A stretch of DNA of 64,000 nucleotides, taken from NCBI RefSeq assembly GCF_003610255.1, contig NZ_RAPS01000001.1:3286001-3350000 (forward strand). Reading direction: 5' to 3'. The notes under the pieces are model-generated. The model did no database searches, had not been told where the DNA came from, and saw only the letters and a program-made list of their open reading frames with translations. Made by a program: the position numbers and the translations under genes. The stretch comes from Streptomyces sp. TLI_171. GTDB lineage: Bacteria; Actinomycetota; Actinomycetes; Streptomycetales; Streptomycetaceae. The stretch's first letter is position 1. Each line of letters begins with the position of its first letter. Positions 1-8,767 of this stretch are shown in pieces.

Positions 1-1467
1 GAGGATCGCGGCGACCGCGCCGACCAGCGCGACCGAGTTGCCGGGGCGGTGCGAGATGGTGAAGTTGGCCCACTGCTGGTAGCCGTCGAAGGTGACGGTG
101 CCGTAGCCGTCCGGCAGCTCCCAGCCCTCGCCGACCTTGAGGATCGCCTTGGCGGGCTCGCCGTTGACCTGCAGCTTGGTCATCGCCTTGTCGTCGAGCT
201 CGTAGACGTTCTGCGGCAGCCCGCTGTCCGTGCGCAGGTCGCCGACGTAGGCGTTGATCACCAGCTTCGGGTCGGCGGGGGCAGGGAAGACCGAGATCGG
301 GCCGGTGTGCGTGAAGTCCGACGCGGCGGTGGGCAGGAAGAAGCCCTGGAAGGCCATCTGGGTCTTCTCGCCGTTCGGGCCGGTGCCGTAGTCGTTGACC
401 TTGACCACGCCGAACGAGGTCACGTTGGAGTCCCGGGGCAGGAACGGCGTCGGGCCGCGGTAGACGATCTCATTCTCGGCGTTCCGGACGGTGACCACCG
501 GGGCGAAGCCGTGCGCGGTCAGGAAGACCTTGGAACCGCCCACCTCCAGCGGGTGGTTGACCTCGATCCTGGCGTTCTTCAGCTTGCTGGAGTCGGTGCC
601 GTCCCAGTACCGGACGTTGGCGACGAACTCCTTGGCGGTGCCGGCCGCCGGGCCCTCGGTCTGGTACTCGGCGGTGAAGCCGTCCAGCTTGAAGCCGAAG
701 GCGTCCAGGTCGTCGACGCCGTAGAACTGCGAGCCGGTGAAGTCGTCCAGCTGGGTGGTGGTGTTGGAGTAGCCCTGGCCCTCCAGCACCAGCTTGGTGC
801 CGGAGCCGCTGGCCAGCCCGGCCCAGGCGACGCCGATCAGCAGGGCGAACAGCGCGAAGTGGAACAGCAGGTTACCGACCTCGCGCAGGTAGCCCTTCTC
901 GGCGGCCACCGAGCCGGAGCCCGCCGCGGCCCGGAAGCCGCGCGCGGCCAGCAGCCGGTGCGCGGCCGCGTTGACGGTCTCGGCGTCGGCGTCGGTGCGC
1001 CAGGCGGCGTAGACCGGCATCCGGGTCAGGTTGCGCGGGGCGGCCGGCGGCCGGGCCCGCAGCACGCCGACGAACTGCCAGGTGCGCGGCAGGATGCAGC
1101 CGGCCAGCGAGAGGAACAGCAGGCTGTAGATCGCCTTGAACCACACCGAGCTGTAGACGTCGAAGAGTTGCAGGTTCTCGTAGAGCTGGGCGACGCCCTT
1201 GTGGGCGTTCTTCCACTCGGCGACCTTGAAGGAGTTGGTGCTGTTCTGCGGCACCAGCGAGCCGGGGATCGCCGCCAGCGAGAGCAGGAACAGCAGCAGC
1301 AGCGCGACCCGCATCGAGGTGAGCTGCCGCCAGCACCAGCGCAGCCAGCCGACCACGCCTATGCCGGCCGGAACGGCGTCGCTCTCCTCGGGCGCGGTGC
1401 TGAGCCGCTCGACGTCGGGTTCGTCCGCGGCGTCGGCCGGCTGGGGGCTGGTCTTGGTGTCGCTCAC
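1..1467 (-). CDS. resB: Cytochrome c biogenesis protein ResB (3' end outside window)
   Basis: ResB forms, with CcsA/ResC, the System II complex that delivers haem to apocytochrome c across the cytoplasmic membrane. The reverse strand reads from GTG at 1467 in one frame to the window edge (489 codons, no stop), so the C terminus is missing. An acidic N-terminal tail is followed by a first membrane segment (VALLLLFLLSLAAIPGSLVP), a second near SLLFLSLAGCILP, a third at LLFHFALLFALIGVAWAGLA, then a long extracytoplasmic domain and the beginning of a last membrane segment. That layout is typical of ResB. It starts 2 nt after the ccdA stop, so it belongs to the same operon as ccdA and the TlpA-like gene. 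It could equally be called CcsB/Ccs1. Confidence 0.93.
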   Translation of the reverse strand, partial: MSDTKTSPQPADAADEPDVERLSTAPEESDAVPAGIGVVGWLRWCWRQLTSMRVALLLLFLLSLAAIPGSLVPQNSTNSFKVAEWKNAHKGVAQLYENLQLFDVYSSVWFKAIYSLLFLSLAGCILPRTWQFVGVLRARPPAAPRNLTRMPVYAAWRTDADAETVNAAAHRLLAARGFRAAAGSGSVAAEKGYLREVGNLLFHFALFALLIGVAWAGLASGSGTKLVLEGQGYSNTTTQLDDFTGSQFYGVDDLDAFGFKLDGFTAEYQTEGPAAGTAKEFVANVRYWDGTDSSKLKNARIEVNHPLEVGGSKVFLTAHGFAPVVTVRNAENEIVYRGPTPFLPRDSNVTSFGVVKVNDYGTGPNGEKTQMAFQGFFLPTAASDFTHTGPISVFPAPADPKLVINAYVGDLRTDSGLPQNVYELDDKAMTKLQVNGEPAKAILKVGEGWELPDGYGTVTFDGYQQWANFTISHRPGNSVALVGAVAAIL

Positions 1468-1469
1468 GG

Positions 1470-2279
1470 TCAGATTCCGATCGAGAAGTTCTGGGTGAGG
1501 TACTGGAGGTGGTTGACCAGCGCGTCCCACACCCCCGTCACCAGCGCGAGGCCGACGGCGACGAGCATGCCCCCGCCGATCCGCATCACCCACTGGTAGT
1601 GCTGCTTGACCCAGCCGAAGGCGCCCAGCGCCTTGCGGAAGGCCAGCGCGGCCAGGACGAACGGTACGCCGAGGCCGAGGCAGTAGGCGGTCATCAGCAG
1701 CGCGCCGCGTCCCGCGTCGGCCTCGTTGGCGGACAGCGAGGTGATCGCCGCCATGGTCGGGCCCAGGCAGGGCGTCCAGCCGACGCCGAAGACCAGGCCC
1801 AGCAGCGGTGCGCCGGCCAGGCCGATCGCCGGGCGGCGGTGGCTGCGCAGCTCGCGCATGGTGAAGCCGGGCAGCAGGCCCATGAAGGCCAGGCCCATCA
1901 GGACGGTGACCACGCCCATCACCGCCGAGACGGTGCGCTTGTGGTCGAGCAGGGTCTGGCCGGCGAAGCCGAACAGCGCCCCGCCGGAGATGAACACGGC
2001 GGCGAAGCCCGCCACGAACAGCGCCGAGCCCAGCAGCATCCGGCCGCGCCGGGAGCCCTTGGCGTCGGACAGGTCGGCGGCCGAGAAGCCGGTGACGTAG
2101 CTGAGGTAGCCGGGCACCAGCGGCAGGACGCAGGGCGAGAAGAACGAGACCAGGCCGGCCGCCAGCGCGATCGGCAGCGCCAGCATCAGCGCGCCGCTGC
2201 CGACCGTGTCGTTGTAGTCGGCGGAGGCGAGGTGGCCGGCCGCGGCGAGCTGACCCGCGGAGGCGAGCAGGGCGCTCAC
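1470..2279 (-). CDS. ccdA: Cytochrome c biogenesis membrane protein CcdA
   Basis: CcdA carries reducing equivalents from cytoplasmic thioredoxin across the membrane to extracytoplasmic thioredoxin-like proteins that keep apocytochrome c reduced. The 269-residue product has about six hydrophobic segments. Its two signature cysteines lie in SFFSPCVLPLVPGY (C50) and GVGWTPCLGP (C171), the redox pair of the DsbD/CcdA family. I chose GTG at 2279 because it overlaps the stop of the upstream TlpA-like gene (GTGA), a usual sign of coupled translation, and because it gives a normal length. The frame stays open further upstream, but only as a shadow of the TlpA-like gene. resB follows 2 nt downstream. 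Confidence 0.94.
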   Translation of the reverse strand: MSALLASAGQLAAAGHLASADYNDTVGSGALMLALPIALAAGLVSFFSPCVLPLVPGYLSYVTGFSAADLSDAKGSRRGRMLLGSALFVAGFAAVFISGGALFGFAGQTLLDHKRTVSAVMGVVTVLMGLAFMGLLPGFTMRELRSHRRPAIGLAGAPLLGLVFGVGWTPCLGPTMAAITSLSANEADAGRGALLMTAYCLGLGVPFVLAALAFRKALGAFGWVKQHYQWVMRIGGGMLVAVGLALVTGVWDALVNHLQYLTQNFSIGI

Positions 2280-2875
2280 TTCGACTCCGCCAGCACCGGC
2301 TCGAGCATCTTGTCCAGGTCCTCGGCGGACATCGCGCGCATCGCCCGGGCGGCCAGCTTGCCGTCCTTGTCGATCACGATGGTGGTCGGGATGGACTGCG
2401 GGTTCAGGCTCCCCTTGGGGAACTTGAGGATCTGCGCGCCGTCCGGGTCGTAGATGCTCGGGTAGGTCACCCCGAAGTTCTTCTCGAACGCGACCGCGTT
2501 GGCCGGGTCGGTGTCCCGGGTGTTGATGCCGAGGAACTGCACCTGGCCGGCGTACTTCTCGGACGTCGCCTGCAGGCCCTTGGCCTCGGCCCGGCAGGGG
2601 CTGCACCAGGAGCCCCAGATGTTCAGCACGACCACCTTGCCGCGGTAGTCGGACAGCTTCAGCGAGCCGTTGCCGTCCAGCGCGGTGCCGGTGATGTCCG
2701 GCGCGTCGACGCGCTCGCCGACCGCGGCGGTGGCGATGCCGCCCTTGCCGGTGACGAAGCCCACACCGCCCTCGCTGCTCGCGGATCCGGAGCTGGAGCA
2801 CCCGGCGAGGGCCAGTGCGATGGCCGCGCCGACGGCGGCGGTGAGGCGGATGCGGCGGCTGGACGTCCGTGACAT
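2276..2875 (-). CDS. TlpA/ResA-like thioredoxin lipoprotein
   Basis: Predicted membrane-anchored thiol-disulfide oxidoreductase that reduces the haem-binding cysteines of apocytochrome c and passes electrons from CcdA. The 199-residue protein begins with a lipoprotein signal peptide (lipobox LALAGC, lipidated C26). A thioredoxin-fold domain of the AhpC/TSA-TlpA type follows, with the redox motif WCSPC (C91 and C94) and a cis-proline region near IPTTIVID. The gene is first in the leftward TlpA-CcdA-ResB operon and overlaps ccdA by 4 nt. ResA is the functional equivalent in Bacillus; sequence alone does not settle whether this protein is strictly ResA-like. Confidence 0.92.
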   Translation of the reverse strand: MSRTSSRRIRLTAAVGAAIALALAGCSSSGSASSEGGVGFVTGKGGIATAAVGERVDAPDITGTALDGNGSLKLSDYRGKVVVLNIWGSWCSPCRAEAKGLQATSEKYAGQVQFLGINTRDTDPANAVAFEKNFGVTYPSIYDPDGAQILKFPKGSLNPQSIPTTIVIDKDGKLAARAMRAMSAEDLDKMLEPVLAESK

Positions 2876-3059
2876 GTGAAAAGTTTCGCATGGCTCTTCG
2901 GCCTGTTTCAGGGGGGTCCGGCGTTGTCGGCCGAACCCCCCTTGACCTGCGACTTTTCCGCTTATGATCGTCTTAATTCGGTCATTTCGCCGCCCGCGAG
3001 GCTTACCTCGCGGAGCCCCGGTGCGAGCTGCGCCACGACCCGGGCGGGGCGGGTGTGAG

Positions 3060-3776
3060 CTACGCCCCGAAGCTCTTGCCCACCGGCTTGTCGCCCTTCT
3101 TGCCCTTGCCGAGCAGGTGGGCGGGCAGCAGGTCGCGGGCCGGCTCGCGGTAGCCGATCGAGACGATCCGGTCGCCCTCGTAGGTGAAGCTGGTCAGCGA
3201 GGCCAGCGAGCACTGCCGGCGACGCGGGTCGTGCCACAGCCGGCGGCGCTCGGCGAAGGAGCGCAGGATCCAGATCGGCAGCTGGTGGCTGACGCACACC
3301 GCCTCGTGCCCGCGGGCGGCGTCCCGGGCCGCGGCGATCGCGCCCATCATCCGCACCACCTGGTCGATGTACGGCTCGCCCCAGGACGGCTTGAACGGGT
3401 TGGTGAGGTAGCGCCAGTACGCGGGGTTGCGCAGCGAACCGTCGCCGACGCCGAAGGTCTTGCCCTCGAAGATGTTCTCCGCCTCGATCAGCCGCGGGTC
3501 CGCCGCGACCTGCAGGCCGTGCGCCTTGGCGATCGGCTCGGCGGTCTCCTGGGCGCGCTCCAGCGGGGAGGCCACCACGTAGGTGATGTCACGGTCCTTC
3601 AGGTGCTCGCCCACCCGCTCGGCCATCTCCCGGCCCAGGTCGGAGAGGTGGTAGCCCGGCAGCCGGCCGTACAGCACGCCCTCCGGGTTGTGCACCTCGC
3701 CGTGCCGCATCACGTGGACGACCGTGATGCCCTTGTCCTGCTTGCTGTCGCTCTTCTCACTGGTGTTCTCGGTCAC
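3060..3776 (-). CDS. Histidine phosphatase family protein
   Basis: Member of the phosphoglycerate-mutase-like (histidine phosphatase) superfamily, substrate unknown. The RHG motif that carries the phosphorylated histidine is seen as [10 protein letters not shown] (R24, H25), the partner Arg as [13 protein letters not shown], and the second catalytic His near VCVSHQLPI. Length is 238 residues. GTG at 3776 overlaps the hemL stop (GTGA), so it is translated with hemL. In actinomycetes this gene regularly sits between hemL and the cytochrome c maturation genes, which hints at a role near haem metabolism, but that is inference. The C-terminal Lys/Gly-rich tail is probably disordered. Confidence 0.9.
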   Translation of the reverse strand: MTENTSEKSDSKQDKGITVVHVMRHGEVHNPEGVLYGRLPGYHLSDLGREMAERVGEHLKDRDITYVVASPLERAQETAEPIAKAHGLQVAADPRLIEAENIFEGKTFGVGDGSLRNPAYWRYLTNPFKPSWGEPYIDQVVRMMGAIAAARDAARGHEAVCVSHQLPIWILRSFAERRRLWHDPRRRQCSLASLTSFTYEGDRIVSIGYREPARDLLPAHLLGKGKKGDKPVGKSFGA

Positions 3777-5113
3777 TTGGACTCCTCGGTGGCCTCGGCG
3801 GCGGCACGGGCGGCGGCGGGCAGGGCGGCGGCGATCCGCTCGATCGCACGCTCGTCGTGCGCGGCGGAGACGAACCAGGACTCGAAGGCCGACGGCGGCA
3901 GGTAGACGCCCTGGCTCAGCATCGAGTGGAAGAACGAGTTGAAGCGGAACGCCTCCTGGGTGCGCGCCTCGTCGTAGTCGGTCACCTGCCGGTCGGTGAA
4001 GAACACCGAGAACATGTTGCCCGCGGTCTGCAGCCGGTGCGCCACGCCCTCCTTGGCCAGCGCGGCGGTGACCAGGCCGGAGACCTCGGCGGCCACCCGG
4101 TCGACGGTCGCGTACACCTCGTCGGTGCAGTGGCGGAGCTGGGCCAGACCGGCGGCGGTGGCGATCGGGTTACCGGACAGCGTGCCCGCCTGGTAGACCG
4201 GGCCGGCCGGGGCGAGGTGCTCCATCACGTCGGCGCGGCCGCCGAACGCCGCGGCGGGGAAGCCGCCGCCCATCACCTTGCCGAAGGTGAGCAGGTCCGG
4301 CGCCCAGCCCTCGTGCGCGGCCTCCAGCCCGTACCAGCCGGACCTGGAGACCCGGAACCCGGTCATCACCTCGTCGGAGATGAACAACGCGCCGTCCGCG
4401 CGGCAGAGTTCGGCCAGGCCGCGGTTGAAGCCGGGCAGCGGCGGGACGACGCCCATGTTGCCGGGCGAGGCCTCGGTGATCACGCAGGCGATCTCGCCGG
4501 GGTGGGCGGCGAACGCCGCCCGGACGGCGGCCAGGTCGTTGTAGGGGAGGACGATGGTGTCGCCGGCCTGCGCGCCGGTGACCCCCGGGGTGTCCGGCAG
4601 GCCGAAGGTGGCGACGCCGGAGCCGGCCGCGGCCAGCAGCGCGTCCACGTGGCCGTGGTAGCAGCCGGCGAACTTCACCACCTTGGCGCGGCCGGTGAAA
4701 CCGCGGGCCAGCCGGATCGCCGACATGGTGGCCTCGGTGCCGCTGGACACCAGGCGGACCTGCTCGACCGGGGCGATCCGGTCGACGATCTCCTCCGCCA
4801 GCTCCACCTCGCCCTGGCCGGGCGTGCCGAACGAGGTGCCGCGGCCGACCGCCTGCTGCACCGCCTCGATCACCGCCGGGTGGGCGTGGCCGAGCAGCAT
4901 CGGGCCCCAGGAGCACACCAGGTCCACGTATTCGCGGCCGTCCGCGTCGGTCAGGTACGGGCCGGTGCCGGACACCATGAAGCGGGGCGTGCCGCCGACC
5001 GCGCGGAAGGCCCGCACCGGCGAGTTGACGCCGCCGGGGGTGACCTCCAAGGCGCGCTCGAACAGCGACTGGGACTGGGGTGCTTCGTACGGGTAGCTCA
5101 TCTGCTCGCTCAT
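3773..5113 (-). CDS. hemL: Glutamate-1-semialdehyde 2,1-aminomutase
   Basis: PLP-dependent enzyme that converts glutamate-1-semialdehyde to 5-aminolevulinate, the last step of the C5 route into tetrapyrroles; it acts after HemA, which is also in this window. The family N terminus is seen ([21 protein letters not shown]), with the PLP-binding glycine/serine loop [16 protein letters not shown] and the Schiff-base lysine in [16 protein letters not shown] start at ATG 5113 (446 residues); ATG 5101 is a close alternative. The frame runs on upstream to 5167 but that part does not resemble the family. The downstream phosphatase overlaps by 4 nt. Confidence 0.95.
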   Translation of the reverse strand: MSEQMSYPYEAPQSQSLFERALEVTPGGVNSPVRAFRAVGGTPRFMVSGTGPYLTDADGREYVDLVCSWGPMLLGHAHPAVIEAVQQAVGRGTSFGTPGQGEVELAEEIVDRIAPVEQVRLVSSGTEATMSAIRLARGFTGRAKVVKFAGCYHGHVDALLAAAGSGVATFGLPDTPGVTGAQAGDTIVLPYNDLAAVRAAFAAHPGEIACVITEASPGNMGVVPPLPGFNRGLAELCRADGALFISDEVMTGFRVSRSGWYGLEAAHEGWAPDLLTFGKVMGGGFPAAAFGGRADVMEHLAPAGPVYQAGTLSGNPIATAAGLAQLRHCTDEVYATVDRVAAEVSGLVTAALAKEGVAHRLQTAGNMFSVFFTDRQVTDYDEARTQEAFRFNSFFHSMLSQGVYLPPSAFESWFVSAAHDERAIERIAAALPAAARAAAEATEESK

Positions 5114-5371
5114 CCGTTGGGTCCGCGGGGTGGCCTGGAGCCTCTTCTTACCCGCACATGGTCTCAAATCGTGTCCTGGCGTTCTGCATGTCGGGCCCGA
5201 TCATCTGGAACGATGATCCGTGTGCTGCTCCCCTCACTGGCTGTGGCAAAGGTAAGGTCGAGTGGCGCGCGCCCGTGTAGCACGCCGGCAGACGGGTAAG
5301 GGGCATGTTCGGAGGGACACCGAGCATGTGGGGGTCTGTCGATTCCGGCGAGTTCCGGTGAGGATGGTCCA

Positions 5372-5968
5372 GTGTCCGAGAGGCAGGACGGTTTCGACGA
5401 GGCCGCGGGGCACAGCCGCAGCCCCTCCGAGACCGGCGGGGGTACCGGTACGGGCAGGGGAAGGAGGGGCGAGGGCAGAGTGGGGGTCACCTACAAGTAC
5501 TTCGGCGCACCGGACCGCGCCACCGCCGCAAGAGTCCCCACCGCCCTCGGTCCCGGCGGCCTCGGCCTCGACGCCGGTGAACTCGGCGCCCTCGGCCGGC
5601 TCGGCGACCTGATGGAGACCAGCGGCTCCGTCAACGGCCACCTCTCCACCAAGATCAAGCCCGAGACCATGAGCGCGATGGTCCTCACCGGCATCCAGGG
5701 CGTCCCGCTCCACCGGGTCCCCCCGCTCGAACTGGTCGTCCTGCACCCCGACTACGCCGTGGTCCAGCTCCCCCACACCGTCGTCGAACCCCTCCGCAAG
5801 GCCGACGAGACCGAGCTCGGCGCCGCCGCCTTCATCTGGTCCACCGTCCCCGACCGCCGCGGCCCGCGGGACGCCTTCGTCATCTACCAGATGCTCCACG
5901 AGTGGCAGGACTTCGCCAACCGCCTCCACGACGCCGGCCACCAGCTGTACTGCCTGGTCTGGCCCTGA
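5372..5968 (+). CDS. Conserved hypothetical protein (198 aa)
   Basis: No function recognised. The first 40 residues are polar, Gly- and Arg-rich and probably disordered. From about residue 40 (TYKYFGAPDRATAARVP) a compact globular domain follows, ending FANRLHDAGHQLYCLVWP, without membrane segment or signal peptide. The composition and strongly GC-biased third positions support real coding. The start is GTG 5372; a GAGGA sequence lies about 9 nt upstream. The gene diverges from hemL and is followed by a probably decayed ORF. Similar proteins are, to my memory, annotated as hypothetical across Streptomyces. Confidence 0.75.
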   Translation: MSERQDGFDEAAGHSRSPSETGGGTGTGRGRRGEGRVGVTYKYFGAPDRATAARVPTALGPGGLGLDAGELGALGRLGDLMETSGSVNGHLSTKIKPETMSAMVLTGIQGVPLHRVPPLELVVLHPDYAVVQLPHTVVEPLRKADETELGAAAFIWSTVPDRRGPRDAFVIYQMLHEWQDFANRLHDAGHQLYCLVWP

Positions 5969-6051
5969 TCCTCCCCCGTCGGTAGCCGCCCGAACTCGCG
6001 CCGTACGGGCGGGCGGCCGCGCGGCTGCGAACCGAGCGCGGCCGGCCCGGA

Positions 6052-6576
6052 GTGGGGGAAAGCTCGATCGGCGGCCCGATGCTGTGGCCCGCCGCCGAGC
6101 CGTGGCCCAAGTGCCCGGTCCCCGAGGACGACGGGCCGGACGGGTTCCCGACGATGGTGCCGCTCGCCCAGATCCACGCCGGGGACGTGCCCGGTCCTTG
6201 GTGGCCGGAGCGGGTGGACGTGCTCCAGGTGCTGTGGTGCCCGAGCGAGCACGGGGACGTGCCCATCGGCCAGGCCGACTGCGGCCCGATGCACTCCCCC
6301 GCGGCGGTGCTGAGAAGCCGTCTGCAACGCAAGATGCCGCCCGTGCCGGAGGCCGTCCGCCCGGCCGCGCCCCGCTACGCGGAGTGCGGGAGGTGCCACG
6401 ACCCCGTCCCCCGCCCGGGCATCTGCCGCCCGTGCGCGGGCCTCAGCAGCGGGGCACCGGCCGTCGGGGCCGGGTCGCGGGCGACCGCGGCCGGGGTGGC
6501 CAGGGCCCGCGCCGCCCTGCTGGCCGCCAGATCCGGGCTGCCGGGGCACCGAGCGGCCCCGGTCGCCGCCGGCTAG
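6052..6576 (+). pseudogene. Probable decayed or chimeric ORF (YwqG-like fragment plus Cys4 motif)
   Basis: The first about 65 residues (GGPMLWPAAEPWPKC, then MVPLAQIHAGDVP and LLQVLWCPSEHG) resemble the N-terminal part of actinobacterial YwqG/DUF1963-type proteins, which are normally far longer. Protein-like sequence (PYGRAAARLRTERGRPG) continues upstream of GTG 6052 in the same frame but has no start codon before a TAG at 5983. After residue ~80 the frame crosses a stretch with unusual codons (aga, cgt, caa at 6311-6331). It then continues as a different protein with a four-cysteine motif (CGRCHDPVPRPGICRPC) and an Ala/Arg-rich tail. I read this as remnants of two genes joined by deletion. 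It could still be a functional small protein starting at 6052, or at ATG 6332 for the zinc-finger part. Confidence 0.45.
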
Positions 6577-6613
6577 GGCCCGCCGTGCCCGCGTGCTGCT
6601 CGGGCCGCGGAGG

Positions 6614-7504
6614 TCACGGGTTCACCGCCGCCCGGAGGAGGGGGAGGAAGGCGGTGACGGCCGGGGTGGGGCGCTGCCCGCGGCGGGTCGCGGTGAGGAC
6701 GTGGCGGATCGGCGTGTCCTCCGGGTGGAGCGGGACGAGGGTGAGGTCGGGGCGGGCGGCCCGGGCGGCGAGGGAGGGGATCAGGGTGACGCCCAGGCCT
6801 GCGGCGACCAGGCCGAGTTTGGCCGTCCAGCCGGCGACTTCGTACTCGACGCGGGGGCGGAAGCCGCTGCGGGCGCAGGAGGCGAGCAGGGTGGTCTCCA
6901 GGCGGCGGCTGGCGGCGATCCAGGGTTCCTCGGCGAGGTCGGACAGCCGCAGGCGGCGGCGCCGGGCCAGTCGGTGGGTGCGCGGGAGGGCCACCAGGAC
7001 GGGGTCGTCGGTCAGCCGCTCCAGGTCGAACCGGTCGGTGTCGTACGGGTGTTCCGGATAGGCGGTGACCACGGCCAGGTCGACGGAGCCGTCCGCGAGC
7101 AGGTCGAGCAGGTGGGCGGAGAGGCCCTCGGTGAGGGTGGGCGCGATCTCCGGGTGCGCGGTGCGGAAGGCGGCCAGGGCGGTCGGGACGAGGGCCGCGT
7201 TGGCACTGTCGAAGGCGCCCAGGCGGAGCCGCCCGGCGGTGAGCCCGGTGAGCGCGGCCAGGTCGCGGCGGGTGCCGTCGAGGCGGTCCAGTATCGCCTC
7301 GGCGTGCGGCAGCAGGGTCAGACCGTGCTCGGTGAGGCGGACGCCGCGGGGCAGCCGGTCGAACAGTGGGACGCCCAACTCGGCTTCCAGCGTCGAGATC
7401 TGACGCGACACCGCGGACTGCGTCCACCCGAGCCGCTCCCCCGCGGCGGTGAACGAGCCGAGCCGGGCGGCGGTGCGGAAGACGTCGAGCCGGGCCATGT
7501 CCAT
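6614..7504 (-). CDS. LysR-family transcriptional regulator
   Basis: A 296-residue LysR-type regulator. The N-terminal winged helix-turn-helix spans about residues 1-60 (LGSFTAAGERLGWTQSAVSR, then LEAELGVPLFDRLPRGVRLT), followed by a two-lobed effector-binding domain to the C terminus. It is divergent from the dehydrogenase gene at 7570 with only 65 bp between the starts, the classic arrangement in which a LysR protein controls itself and its neighbour. ATG 7504 and ATG 7498 are both possible starts; the shorter one matches the usual family N terminus. The effector is unknown. Confidence 0.92.
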   Translation of the reverse strand: MDMARLDVFRTAARLGSFTAAGERLGWTQSAVSRQISTLEAELGVPLFDRLPRGVRLTEHGLTLLPHAEAILDRLDGTRRDLAALTGLTAGRLRLGAFDSANAALVPTALAAFRTAHPEIAPTLTEGLSAHLLDLLADGSVDLAVVTAYPEHPYDTDRFDLERLTDDPVLVALPRTHRLARRRRLRLSDLAEEPWIAASRRLETTLLASCARSGFRPRVEYEVAGWTAKLGLVAAGLGVTLIPSLAARAARPDLTLVPLHPEDTPIRHVLTATRRGQRPTPAVTAFLPLLRAAVNP

Positions 7505-7507
7505 TGC

Positions 7508-7522
7508 GCATGGCTACCATGC
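7508..7522. promoter_or_regulatory. Candidate LysR operator (inverted repeat)
   Basis: A perfect inverted repeat GCATGG-CTA-CCATGC lies in the 65-bp divergent region, immediately upstream of the lysR start and about 12 bp upstream of the -35 box of the neighbouring dehydrogenase. Position and symmetry fit an operator for the LysR protein; binding is inferred. Confidence 0.45.
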
Positions 7523-7533
7523 CGGACATTCGT

Positions 7534-7562
7534 TTGTCGCCTGCCGCGGGCCCGCCTAGCGT
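7534..7562 (+). promoter_or_regulatory. Promoter of the dehydrogenase gene, probably leaderless
   Basis: TTGTCG (7534-7539), a 17-bp spacer and TAGCGT (7557-7562) match the principal (HrdB-type) promoter pattern. The -10 box ends 7 nt before ATG 7570 and no Shine-Dalgarno sequence fits between them, so transcription should begin at or next to the A of the start codon. Confidence 0.6.
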
Positions 7563-7569
7563 GGTCGGC

Positions 7570-8373
7570 ATGGAGATCACGGAGCGCGTCGCTTTTCTCG
7601 GACTGGGCCGGATGGGCCTACCGATGGCCCGTCGACTGGCGGGCTGCGCAAAGGAGTTGACGGTCTGGAACCGGACGCCCGGCCGGGCCGGGGGCCTGTC
7701 CGAGGCGGCCTCCGCGGCGGAGGCGGTGCACGGGGCCGGGGTGGTGGTGACCATGCTGGCGGACCCGACGGCGGTGGCCGAGGTCGCAAAGGAGTTCCTG
7801 CCGGAGCTGGCCCCGGGCACGCTGTGGATCGAGATGTCCTCGATCGGCCCGCGCGCGGTCGCCGAGCTGCGGGACCGGCTCCCGGACGGCGTCGGCATGG
7901 TGGACGCGCCGGTGCTGGGCAGCGTCGGCCCGGCGGCGTCCGGCGCCCTGGTGGTGTACGCGGGCGGCGAGGACGCCGAGCTGGAGCGGGCGCAGCCCGT
8001 CCTGGAGCGGCTGGGCCGGGTGGTGCGCTGCGGCGGCCCCGGCGCGGCGGCCGCGTTGAAGCTGGTGGTGATGGGCGCGCTGGTGGCCTCGGTGACGGCG
8101 GTGGGCGAGGCGCTGGCCGTCGCCGACCGGCTGGGCGTCCCGCAGGAGCAGGCCCGCACCGCGCTGGCGGCAGGCCCGTTGGCGGGCGTCGTGGCCCGGG
8201 CCACCGCCACGGACGCGGACTTCCCGGTCCGGCTGGCCGCCAAGGACCTGGCGCTGGCGGAGGGCGGCCCGGTGTTCCGCGCGGCCCTCGCCGAGCTGCT
8301 CTCGGATCCGGGGATCGCCGAGCAGGACCTGGCGGCGGTGGTGGACTCCCGGCGCGGCCGCCGACAGGACTGA
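7570..8373 (+). CDS. NAD(P)-dependent 3-hydroxyisobutyrate dehydrogenase-like oxidoreductase
   Basis: A 267-residue beta-hydroxyacid dehydrogenase-family protein. The N-terminal Rossmann motif is VAFLGLGRMGLPMARRLAG, followed by the Asn/Arg cofactor segment TVWNRTPGRA. The family substrate loop appears as MVDAPVLGSVGPAASGALVV, and the catalytic-lysine region as GAAAALKLVVMGAL. The C-terminal helical domain is slightly short (family usually 290-300). ATG 7570 is chosen because it precedes the Rossmann motif directly and sits 7 nt after a good -10 box; the open frame before it is non-coding. It could act on succinic semialdehyde, glyoxylate or an imine; substrate is not visible. Probably controlled by the divergent LysR gene. 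Confidence 0.9.
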   Translation: MEITERVAFLGLGRMGLPMARRLAGCAKELTVWNRTPGRAGGLSEAASAAEAVHGAGVVVTMLADPTAVAEVAKEFLPELAPGTLWIEMSSIGPRAVAELRDRLPDGVGMVDAPVLGSVGPAASGALVVYAGGEDAELERAQPVLERLGRVVRCGGPGAAAALKLVVMGALVASVTAVGEALAVADRLGVPQEQARTALAAGPLAGVVARATATDADFPVRLAAKDLALAEGGPVFRAALAELLSDPGIAEQDLAAVVDSRRGRRQD

Positions 8374-8767
8374 GGGACCGGCGACGACCGGGCTGCCGGA
8401 CCCGCGCGGAGCGATCGGGCGGTGTGGGTGCGGGTGGCGAGCAGGGCGAGGACGGTGAGCCGGCCGGGGTTCCGGGTGGTCTGCATCGCGCTGCCGGTGC
8501 GGCCCTCGTGGCCGGTGGGTGGGGCTGTGGGTGGGCGGGAGGGCGGTCAGGGCCGGCGAGAGCAGGCCCGGGCGAGGACCCCCGGCACGACGGATCGCCC
8601 TCCCCGGACCGGTGCCCCCGGGCGGGCCGGTCCCGCCCGGCGACGTCCGGAAGGTCTCGGCCAACGGGTGCGGTGTGCGGGCGAATGAGGCCGCCGCAAC
8701 GGGGGACGGCCCGGCGGCGGGCCCGAACCGGGGCCTGCCACCGGGCCGTTCGGCCGGGCGAGGGGGG
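8374..8767. other. 394-bp gap without a recognised gene
   Basis: This lies between the 3' ends of the convergent dehydrogenase and alkyl sulfatase genes. Short frames are open on both strands, but none has a convincing start, ribosome site or protein-like composition, and the leftward frame starting at 8486 runs antisense into the dehydrogenase. I saw no clear long hairpin; it may be a decayed gene. Confidence 0.5.

Noticed and set aside
8374..8688. Open frames on both strands in the gap after the dehydrogenase gene
   Set aside because: They are open because the DNA is GC-rich and stop-poor. There is no ribosome site, no family resemblance, and the leftward frame overlaps the dehydrogenase gene antisense.
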